From positions 1 to 13,937 of the forward strand of contig JALKBU010001239.1 of assembly GCA_023091735.1 (NCBI GenBank): a DNA stretch of 13,937 nt, read 5' to 3'. Shown one piece after another: positions 7,375-13,937 of the stretch. This stretch comes from Trichomonas tenax. Its lineage: Eukaryota; Parabasalia; Trichomonadida; Trichomonadidae. The position numbers were made by a program, and so were the translations under genes. Positions within the stretch are counted from its first letter, which is position 1. Every line of letters begins with the position of its first letter. The notes under the pieces were generated by a model. That model did no database searches. It saw nothing but the letters and a program-made list of their open reading frames with translations, and had not been told where the DNA came from.

Positions 7375-7727
7375 AGACAAACCGAAAGCATGGTCCATAA
7401 AAACTTATTGTTCAGCACTCAAATATTGAGCATCCCGAAATCTTATTTTGTCCTTTCTAAAGAATATTTTTCTGATGAACGAAATTGTGAAGAGAATTTT
7501 TATGATGCCTCACAAAATCAAACAAACGTTCAAAAAATTATATTGGATTCAAAAAAATAAGATATGTCCACATTGATATGAAGAATATAAATATAGAGGA
7601 AATGACGAAATTCAATATTGTTATCAAATGCATTTTGTGAACAAAGGTGACAATAATTTCAATCTCAATTTTTGAGAATTCTCAGAAAATCACTCTATTC
7701 ATTTTTTTGAGTTTTAGTTATTTTCGA
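7375..7727. other. Gap between the foldback element and the Myb pseudogene
   Basis: No recognised gene is seen. A 66-codon open frame (7360-7560) begins inside the right arm of the element and matches no family I know. Its second half has a plausible protein composition, so it could be a remnant of a gene the element landed in or beside, but the left flank (6493-6612) shows nothing that joins to it. Just upstream of the Myb start is a perfect 12-base palindrome, TGAGAATTCTCA, at 7673-7684. Confidence 0.4.
7699..7704 (+). promoter_or_regulatory. Initiator-like element (TCATTT) of the Myb pseudogene
   Basis: TCATTT fits the trichomonad initiator TCAYTW, with its A at 7701, 27 bases before ATG 7728. 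A 12-base palindrome ends 15 bases upstream. The motif is short and could occur by chance. Confidence 0.4.
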
Positions 7728-8296
7728 ATGAACAACCAGGTTAGGATGTACGACCAGTTCCTTGACTCCGTGCCGTTCGACCTGCAGGTCAGCGCGAAGG
7801 AGATATAGGCGAAGAAACAGACGGCCGATTTGATGGGTTCCGCTGAGCCAGTTGAGAGGCTCTTGGTGTGCATTGACGTTCCGATGGACCCAATCCCTAA
7901 TTATGAGAAGGATATGGACAGATCGATGAGGAAAGTTAATAACTGGTCTTCCTATGAGGACCAGAGGTTGATTGCTGGTATGATGAAGTATGGCCCAAGT
8001 TATTGGACAAAGATTGGAGAGTTTATTGGTAACGGAAGGTGCACATTGCAATGCCTTCAGAGATGGCAGAGGTCTCTCAATCCGATGATCAATAAAAACC
8101 AGTGGACGCCAGAAGAGGATATTGCTTTGATCCAAGCCGTCCAAAAATACGGAGATCATCCAGCTTAATAGGAAGGACGGATGTTCAGTGCAGATATCGC
8201 TATCAGATTATAAAGAAGAAGTATCCGAAAGACTTTGTCTCAGATTCAATCACAAATGCAGAAGATAACAAGCTTTTTATGATTAACGACATGTGA
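7728..8296 (+). pseudogene. R2R3 Myb DNA-binding protein, broken by a nonsense codon and a frameshift
   Basis: Trichomonads have many two-repeat Myb proteins, some of which bind gene promoters. From ATG 7728 (MNNQVRMYDQFLDS) the frame meets TAG at 7806-7808 (codon 27), then stays open. The first Myb repeat runs from NNWSSYEDQRL through SYWTKIGEFIG to QRWQRSLNP, with all three spaced Trp residues. The second starts at NQWTPEEDIALIQAVQKYG and breaks at about 8155-8165, where TAA TAG ends the frame. The reading resumes in another frame with LIGRTDVQCRYRYQIIKKK and ends at TGA 8294-8296. The residues around the missing middle Trp of repeat 2 appear deleted, so DNA binding would be lost even with readthrough. 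An initiator-like TCATTT lies upstream. The long N-terminal part ahead of the first repeat, about 70 residues, is not recognised. Confidence 0.87.
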
Positions 8297-8629
8297 AATA
8301 AAAAATGACGCGCCGAAAAGTAACATTGTTGTGCCAATGTTTTAGGAATTATATTTGTATCCGAAAATATCACCACAGAGATATACCATTAGCATTTGTG
8401 ATTATAATTTCACAACATTAAAGCTAAAATCAGAGGATTTGATTTTATTTAAAATTAATTTTGAACCAAATTTTAATTTTTTTTTAAACGGCCACTATCA
8501 AGTTGATCCCTGACTAACGGGAAAATGACATGATTTTATATGATATATTAAAAAACTAAATCTGTATTATATTCCATGGGAAGAATTTTAATATCTGTTA
8601 AAGTGCATTTGGTCAAATGAAAAAAATAA
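8297..8629. other. AT-rich gap between convergent genes
   Basis: The Myb pseudogene (plus) and the discoidin-like gene (minus) converge on this stretch. It holds T-rich and A-rich runs consistent with 3' flanks, but no gene, repeat pair or RNA that I can support. Confidence 0.5.
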
Positions 8630-9249
8630 TTATTGCTTGAAAATATTTGCATTCTTTGAGATATGCCCAATGATACTGATGTCGTCGTCATCGTCGTGGA
8701 ATGAAACAAAATCGTCATCTCCGTTTTCGAGATCATTACTTGAAACGACAGAACCTAAAAGTTCAACTCTGTTCAAGGCTATGCAAGGCGGATCGCCTGG
8801 GCATGGTTCTGTTTGGATTAAACGAACGTATTTTGCAGTGGAAGTTTGATCAAGATTATATGTTTGTTCTGCGCAATATTCCATCTTCCACTCTTTCTCC
8901 ATCTTGTGTACATCCGTCCACGTCTTGTTGTCGTCCGATATTTGGAGTTTCCAAGAATACAAACAACATCTAACGCAATAATCTAATTCTTCGCAGCAAC
9001 AACGTATTCGATCGAAATTTTTCTATTTTTGAGTGAAAATGTTATCCAAGGGAATTCCTCGTATGTTCTGCCGCAATTAGAGCACCAGTCGTATCTCTTA
9101 TCGACCTGCGAATACGCGTACTCTGGTTTCGTCAATTGATTTGTTCCGTTGATTCTCTGCATTGAAGAGCCACTTGCTTCGGCAACAATCAATTCTTTGT
9201 CGATGCTGTTTGTGAATATCCCGTTTTGCTTGAACCTGTTGTCCGCCAT
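8630..9249 (-). pseudogene. F5/8 type C (discoidin)-like domain protein with one frameshift
   Basis: Two minus-strand frames join into one discoidin-like protein. The first, from ATG 9249 (MADNRFKQNGIFTNS), contains NQLTKPEYAYSQVDKRYDWC and PWITFSLKNRKISI, the region where such domains place a W and a beta-strand core. It ends at TAG 8983-8985. The second frame runs through the same bases from about 9025 as RIRCCCEELDYCVRCCLYSW. It continues with KLQISDDNKTWTDVHK, KYVRLIQTEPCPGD and IALNRVELLGSV, the typical discoidin core, then an acidic DDDDD tail to TAA 8630-8632. The shift lies at about 9000-9030, within or just before a cysteine-rich stretch. Proteins of this small F5/8 type are numerous in trichomonads and their role is unknown. 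A Met six codons upstream (9267) is an alternative start. With one lesion only, a sequencing error is a live alternative. Confidence 0.75.
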
Positions 9250-9326
9250 ACAGAGATAGAACAGCATTTCTGTTTTATGTCACTTTTTTTCGAGATAGCA
9301 AAACATTTATTCAAACAAAATCAAGA

Positions 9327-10375
9327 TCATGGGACGGAATTTCTCAAGAATGTCTTCTCCGCGAGCATTCCGCAGCAGGTATCTAAGAGGATGGCGACTG
9401 TAGCACTGAGTGTTGTCACGTTCAATCCGAGTTCTTTCTCTTTTGGTGTGAGAGAGCTGTCCGAGAGTAGCATGTGGAATGTGTTTGCGTAAGTGAGGCC
9501 TGACACAGAGCCACAGACGAAAATGAGGACAAACTCTGTCCTGATAAGCATCCAGTGATACAGCGCTTGAAGCAGCCACACGACGAAGTTCGTTGCCTGG
9601 AAGAGCATTAATTATCTCAAGTGGTGGAACTCGAAGAAAGAGAGAGTCGAACAGAAGATCAAAAGGCCGCAATTGTACACGAACCAGAGAAGCGGTCGTA
9701 GTTTATGAAGTAGTACGCAACTTTTCTGAGGAACGATGACGAGAAGCACTTGACATTTTCTTCGGTTGCTGTGATATTTTCTGTCACATTCGAGATTAAA
9801 GGTTTTGTGTCCAAATCCGATGGTTTCTCCCTCAGAACGCAGAGGTAAGACGCGACGAAAGCGAACGGTAAGAAGCACAAGAAAGAATACGAGTAATTAA
9901 AGTCAATGGAAATGAACAAAATCGTCAACAGAGCACCCAATATTCCCGATATTCCGGTTCCAATTCCGAAGTATTTCATCATCGAGGACCGCTTCACGTA
10001 CGCCATGTAACCGATAATCACACTCTCTCCGAAATTGCAGGAAGAACCGAGCAGCATCACAGATATCAGGCACATCTAGAACTTGGGTGAGAACGCACAT
10101 CCCAAATATCCGACAGCCATTAAAACAGTGTTCGCAATAAAGCGAGTGTCGTATGAAATGTCGTGCTGTGTGAGTGCTGTGTTGGCAGATCCAACGAACA
10201 GACCGTTGAAACACAACGTTAAGTCAATAGAAGGCAGCAATCCATTCTCACCGTAGCGATCTACGATCCTCTGAGCGCTGGTGAGTATGATGAAGTACGA
10301 TATGTTGTTCGCGAGAGCCATTGCGACCATCGTTATCTTCTGGCATAAGGTCGAAGGCCTATCACTGTCTTCCAT
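9327..10375 (-). pseudogene. CLN3/battenin-like transporter, broken by two stops and a frameshift
   Basis: Battenin is a multi-pass endolysosomal membrane protein related to nucleoside and MFS transporters. From ATG 10375 (MEDSDRPST) the order is: ALANNISYFIILTSAQRIV, like the family's LCNNFAYVVMLSAAHDIL; GESVIIGYMAYVKRSS and GIGTGISGILGALLT, like GLGEVTFLSLT and SSGTGGAGLLGAL; a polar loop with LREKPSDLDTKPLI; KVAYYFINY; and, near the end, SVSGLTYANTFHMLL, like LLGGAAYVNTFHNI. Three lesions are seen. An in-frame TAG (10076-10078) follows AFSPKF. A frame change occurs at about 9690-9705, after YYFINY. An in-frame TAA (9612-9614) follows FFEFHHLR. The last segment ends at 9327-9329. The region between the frame change and NTFH is shorter than in animal battenin, but that could be family variation. 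An initiator-like TCACTT lies 26 bases upstream of the ATG. The alignment is from memory of the human protein. Confidence 0.85.
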
Positions 10376-10767
10376 CTTTTGGGCTGTAGAAAAAGAAAAG
10401 TGACATTTTTGATTTTTATTTTTGCAAAATATTGATGTTTTATATATAATGATCATTTTGATTTCAAATTTATCAAAATTTTTTGATTTGCTAGAGTAAA
10501 TTTAAAGACTTTTCATTCGATTTTTTTAAAATTTCAAAAAAAAAGAAAAATCAAATTATTTTTAAACAATTTCTAATCGATAGATACATTATAATTTTAT
10601 TTATTAAATATTTTATCAAATAAAATTATGATATTGCAATATTATTTACTTAGATAAATAAAATATTTCGATTAAATATTGATTTTAATAATATTATAAA
10701 ATGAAAAATTGATGTATTTTCGCAAAGTAAAATATATTATAGAGTTAATCTTCAAACAATATATTTA
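10376..10767. other. AT-rich gap upstream of the CLN3-like pseudogene and downstream of the chaperone gene
   Basis: Very AT-rich with long A and T runs and many short imperfect palindromes around 10590-10700. No gene is supported. The first bases hold the initiator-like motif of the CLN3-like pseudogene; the last hold the 3' end of the chaperone transcript. Confidence 0.5.
10398..10403 (-). promoter_or_regulatory. Initiator-like element (TCACTT on the minus strand)
   Basis: On the minus strand TCACTT fits TCAYTW, with its A at 10401, 26 bases ahead of ATG 10375. Retention of a promoter-like motif fits a pseudogene that was once a complete local gene rather than a processed copy. Confidence 0.4.
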
Positions 10768-12846
10768 TTAAAGATATTGAGATATCATATTTTCGAGTTC
10801 CTCAGCTTCATCGACGACAACGAGAGTGTTCTTGACTCCCTTTATATCGTTGATGATGTTGAGGATGTACTTGGCGCGATTCATTAAGTCCAAAGGACTG
10901 AGAACCCTTGGAGTGTCATTCTTGACTGGAGCGTCTTTTCTCTCGTTGTACCACTTCTTGTTCTCTGCAATTGCCGACTTGACCTTCGCCTGCTCCTTCG
11001 GCGCGAACTCTTTGAGGGAAGACTCAGTGACTTCGATTGCCTGAAGGAAGAATGAGAGAGCTTGGTCGATGATCTCTGTGTCTTTGATTCTTCTCTCGAC
11101 TGGAGCGGTGACTTCTTGGAGGTATTGCGTGGCTCTCTCAACATCGAGCAATGAAGCATTGTTGATGTTTGCCTGCGTCCACTGAAGGGTGTGCTGGCAT
11201 CTCGCGATTATTGACAGCTTTGACGTCTTGTTTGCGTATGATGCAAATGTTTCGTTCGTGTTGAGTTGATTGAGGAAGTCTTGGGCCTTGTGCTCGAGAT
11301 TGGAGATAGCGTTTGCGATGTTGCGCTTGTCCTGGTCTGATGTGACAATGATGTTGAATACTGATGGGTTAAATTTCGTCGTGTGCTGGTAGAAGAAGTC
11401 GACTTGTTGGAAGTCGTTGTCTGTAATCATTGTTGGCTCAAAAGGAGAGTCAGAGACGTGTATGGCGCTGGATTTCATTGTCTTTTCGAGAGTGTAGTTG
11501 AATGCTGTCGTGTTCACGTTCTGCGTTTGGTTCTTTCCGTACCTGAACGTGAAAACTTTTGTCGGCCTCTTCGAGTACTTGACAGAAGACGTAAGCTTGC
11601 CCTTGACGCACTCTCCAATGCGCTCCTTCGTGCCGTCGATTGTTACCGTGTAAACTTGGTGTTTGTTGTAAATTTCGACGTGTGTTGAGAGTAATTTCTT
11701 TCTCTTCTGCTGCGACATGTAGGAGGCACCTAAAACAATAGTTTCGTCTGCATTTAATTGCTTTCTCACGTAGCCGTGTTTTTGAATGAAATCTTGAAGT
11801 GCAACAACACGTGTTCCACCTCCAATGATGTTGATTTCGTCGTACTTAATAGGCTTTGCTGCTTTTATGATGGATTGAATGCATTTTTCTTGTCTTTTCA
11901 TGATAGAATCGATTTGTTTTCTCGTGAATTTAACTAATTTGTCACTTCCAGTAATGTTTTCGATAGTGACTTCAGCCTCCTGTGAAACAGTCAGCATTTT
12001 CTTGATTTTTTCAGCAGAATCGAAAATTCTTCTCAGTTCGCTTCTAGTTAGATTTACGTTATCGTATTCATCGGCAATAATGTCAGCAATTCTTGCAGTG
12101 ACGTCTGCACTGCCGCAGAAAGCGTGAGAATAAGTTAATCGTTCTGCACGAATGTGACCGTTCTTTGTAAGCGAAAAATTGACAGCGTACGCTTCTGCTT
12201 TGACAGCCCCGACATCAACAAAGAGGGAAACGAGCGGCTTTTTGTCATTAAAAGAAAAAAATCTTTCGAATCCGAAGAATGTAGCGACAGCATTGATGTC
12301 ATCGACTATTTGGACGATAGAATAACCGGCAATGTTGAGAGATTTCTTTATTATTTGTCTTTGAGGAACAGTGAAATAAGCGGGGACAGCGAGCGTAATC
12401 GACTCAACCTGCTGTCCATTTGCGATTTCGCTGATGTAGTATCTGAAGAAAATCGGCAAAACATCGATGTAATCTAAGCATGCAGCTTTTTTCGAAAGAT
12501 AATACTTGCTCGTGAAGAGATCGGTGTAGTTGCTTGTTGCATCAATAAACTGTGGCAAAAATCCAGTTCCCATCCACGGACGACTTTCCAATTGGTAAAT
12601 CGCCTGATCACCAATTTGTGGAACAAGATTCTCTGCGAGAGACTGATTCAGTTCGTTGCAATAGTCATAGTCCGGCAGTTTTGGTCCATAGAAGCTAATG
12701 AAACTCGGCGTTGTCCTCTTCGCGTCGAAATTCGTCAAAATTTGCGGCGGTTCATTGCCAACAAAAGCCGACGCCTTCGTCATGAACGAGCCGAAGTCTA
12801 TCGACACGTGTATTGACAAGGTTGAACTCATCAAGAAAGCGAACAT
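10768..12846 (-). CDS. ER-type Hsp110/Grp170-like Hsp70-superfamily chaperone
   Basis: This intact gene encodes 692 residues from ATG 12846 (MFAFLMSSTLSIHVSIDFGS). The open frame extends 12 codons further, but only to a TTG, so the ATG is preferred. Residues 1-14 form a short hydrophobic leader typical of ER entry. The ATPase domain follows, with SIDFGSFMTK (15-24), ITLAVPAYFTVPQR near 150, IVDDINAVATFFG near 180-192, a degenerate phosphate loop VDVGAVKAEAY (210-220), NIIGGGTR (339-346) and DETIVLGAS (367-375). The loose phosphate motif and the long charged, helical C-terminal half are features of Hsp110/Grp170, which act as nucleotide-exchange factors for ER Hsp70 (BiP). About 11 N-glycosylation sequons (for example NYT, NLT, NKT) agree with a lumenal location. 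No KDEL-type tail is present; the end is SQYL. It is shorter than animal or yeast Grp170, mainly after the ATPase part. A divergent lumenal Hsp70 is the alternative. Confidence 0.85.
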   Translation of the reverse strand: MFAFLMSSTLSIHVSIDFGSFMTKASAFVGNEPPQILTNFDAKRTTPSFISFYGPKLPDYDYCNELNQSLAENLVPQIGDQAIYQLESRPWMGTGFLPQFIDATSNYTDLFTSKYYLSKKAACLDYIDVLPIFFRYYISEIANGQQVESITLAVPAYFTVPQRQIIKKSLNIAGYSIVQIVDDINAVATFFGFERFFSFNDKKPLVSLFVDVGAVKAEAYAVNFSLTKNGHIRAERLTYSHAFCGSADVTARIADIIADEYDNVNLTRSELRRIFDSAEKIKKMLTVSQEAEVTIENITGSDKLVKFTRKQIDSIMKRQEKCIQSIIKAAKPIKYDEINIIGGGTRVVALQDFIQKHGYVRKQLNADETIVLGASYMSQQKRKKLLSTHVEIYNKHQVYTVTIDGTKERIGECVKGKLTSSVKYSKRPTKVFTFRYGKNQTQNVNTTAFNYTLEKTMKSSAIHVSDSPFEPTMITDNDFQQVDFFYQHTTKFNPSVFNIIVTSDQDKRNIANAISNLEHKAQDFLNQLNTNETFASYANKTSKLSIIARCQHTLQWTQANINNASLLDVERATQYLQEVTAPVERRIKDTEIIDQALSFFLQAIEVTESSLKEFAPKEQAKVKSAIAENKKWYNERKDAPVKNDTPRVLSPLDLMNRAKYILNIINDIKGVKNTLVVVDEAEELENMISQYL

Positions 12847-12932
12847 TTCCGCTGTTTTTAATTTTATTCTTTGGCTGGCCAAATAAACTATTCAATATTT
12901 TAGAAAACACGAAATCAGTAATCTATATCACT

Positions 12933-12949
12933 ACTACATCCCAAATAAT
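12933..12949 (+). repeat. 17-base direct repeat, copy 1
   Basis: ACTACATCCCAAATAAT here is repeated exactly at 13358-13374. Both copies follow a CACT-like context, but the flanks diverge after the repeat. Confidence 0.7.
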
Positions 12950-13112
12950 GTTGCATACCGAAAGTTGTCACGAAAAGCGACATTATCTGACATGTAAACA
13001 CGAATATTCGACAAATAAATATTTACGTGGCATATGATTATAAATGATTATTGGAAGAATGATATCCTATATTTGTTTAAATTTACTTTAAAAAGAAAAA
13101 TTAAGTGCTTCA

Positions 13113-13269
13113 TTGGCACTGGTAGCCAAAATGCTAGCAATCCAGTCCACAGTTCTTCCTTTCAAACTCGGTTTTCGAAATAATCAGAGATTTAGTCTAC
13201 AGAATGCTTCTGAAAGGAAGAATTGCGGGCTGGATTGGCACAAATGCCCAAATCTTAGCAATCTAGGTA
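13113..13269. repeat. Diverged repeat unit with inverted 26-base arms
   Basis: The reverse complement of 13138-13163 matches 13212-13237 at 23 of 26 positions, and all three differences are transitions. In addition the stretch starting TTGGCAC at 13113 resembles, in direct orientation, the one starting TTGGCAC at 13235: both share CCAAA and TAGCAATC at similar spacing. The same core thus appears both direct and inverted, which suggests a decayed repetitive or mobile sequence. Confidence 0.6.
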
Positions 13270-13357
13270 CTCTACGGGCGTGTTCCTCACAATATTGAGG
13301 GGGACCCCTTGAAAAAATTGATAGAAGTACCTAGATCAAAAAAGTAGTTTACGTGAC

Positions 13358-13374
13358 ACTACATCCCAAATAAT
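13358..13374 (+). repeat. 17-base direct repeat, copy 2
   Basis: This is an exact copy of 12933-12949 in the same orientation, 425 bases downstream. Confidence 0.7.
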
Positions 13375-13937
13375 CGTTAAGGCCCAACTTGCATGTAAAA
13401 GTGACAATTCACCTTAAATTTTTTGATGATTTTTCCTTCTAATTAATATAGTGGGAGAAAACACCAAAATTTGTTAAAAAAGCAACCTTTGCTTAAAATG
13501 ATTACTATCAAATTTCAAGTCTAATTGTAAAGGAAAGAGGCTTTAGTTCCTTAAATTTTAAAAAATTAGATTTGGAATTAACATATTAAGTAGAGTTTTA
13601 GAGAGTTATGTAGCTTTATTAGCTAATAGTACATGTGTGCATGATATTACACAACATTATAGCAAATTTGATTTCATATTAGTAAAAGTGAATTAATCGA
13701 CTTCTTGAAAGACAAAAATTAAAATAATCAAATCAACATGTTTAAAACAACAATATATAATATTAGTTTTTCCTCATATAAATAAGATTTGATAGAAAAC
13801 TGACATTTTCTTGGCAGTATTTTTCCTTCTACGGTGTAGTCCCGCGACCTTCATAACTTTTTATCTGATCAATATTTTTTCGATTTGAAAGTACTTTCAT
13901 GTACATATTGATAGTTGTCTATCCAGTGGTATAAGTG

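Larger units (their letters stand above)
12847..13937. other. Non-coding right flank with diverged repeats
   Basis: No gene is supported over nearly 1.1 kb. The 61-codon open frame at 13113-13298 spans an imperfect inverted repeat and shows no family I recognise. The stretch holds a 17-base direct repeat (12933 and 13358), 26-base inverted arms (13138 and 13212), and a 9-base inverted pair (13262-13270 and 13327-13335). It also holds a 14-base palindrome TGAAAGTACTTTCA (13886-13899). The mixture suggests remains of old repetitive DNA. The final 100 bases may be upstream of a gene outside the window. Confidence 0.5.

Noticed and set aside
7360..7560. 66-codon open frame starting inside the right arm of the foldback element
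   Set aside because: It matches no family, begins within the repeat, and no continuation is visible on the far side of the element; kept only as a possible remnant.
10355..10403. Possible spliced leader or 3' splice site ahead of the CLN3-like start (TTTTTCTACAG)
   Set aside because: Known Trichomonas introns end with a conserved ACTAACACACAG-type signal, which is absent, and no matching 5' site is seen.
910..12846. A functional endomembrane gene cluster (Yip1, Rab, CLN3, Grp170-like)
   Set aside because: Orientations are mixed, the Rab and CLN3 members are dead, and unrelated genes lie between; chance neighbourhood is the simpler reading.
12847..12882. Twelve-codon extension of the chaperone
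   Set aside because: It starts at TTG, and the ATG at 12846 gives a good hydrophobic leader directly before the ATPase domain.
1..13937. CRISPR arrays, operons, Shine-Dalgarno sites
   Set aside because: No spaced direct repeats of that kind occur, and the gene families, tRNA and promoter motifs are eukaryotic.

Overview
The window looks like nuclear DNA of an anaerobic parabasalid protist, most likely Trichomonas or a close relative such as Tritrichomonas. The evidence is intronless, AT-rich-flanked eukaryotic genes; a eukaryotic tRNA-Asp without encoded CCA; families known to be expanded in trichomonads (Rab GTPases, R2R3 Myb proteins, small F5/8-type-C-like proteins); a bacterial-type DOPA-dioxygenase homologue; and initiator-like TCAYTW motifs 10 to 27 bases upstream of three start codons. 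The species is inferred, not proven.

Layout from left to right. Positions 2-560 hold the broken tail of an unrecognised gene. Positions 736-778 hold the 5' half of a tRNA with no matching 3' half. Next come an intact Yip1-family membrane protein (910-1605, minus) and an intact orphan gene of 162 codons (1901-2389, plus). A YgiD/LigB-type DOPA dioxygenase pseudogene (2808-3567, plus) is followed by an 814-base AT-rich gap and a Rab GTPase pseudogene (4382-4958, plus). A tRNA-Asp(GTC) lies at 5197-5267 (minus), and an intact TatD-family metal-dependent hydrolase at 5579-6373 (minus).

At about 6613-7367 there is a near-perfect foldback element. Its two 343-base inverted arms differ at two positions and enclose 61 bases, and an 8-base direct repeat flanks the element. 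The right half holds an R2R3 Myb pseudogene (7728-8296, plus), a discoidin-like gene broken by one frameshift (8630-9249, minus), a CLN3/battenin-like transporter pseudogene (9327-10375, minus), and an intact ER-type Hsp110/Grp170-like chaperone (10768-12846, minus). The last 1.1 kb has no gene but holds diverged inverted and direct repeats.

The genes do not form a pathway. Several act on endomembranes (Yip1 protein, Rab, CLN3, Grp170-like chaperone), but with three to four intact genes from unrelated families this looks like chance. The main signal is gene decay. Six protein genes are broken by frameshifts, internal stops or both, at least one has also lost a metal ligand, and they are interleaved with four clean genes. 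The foldback element is the best candidate for an uncharacterised mobile element.
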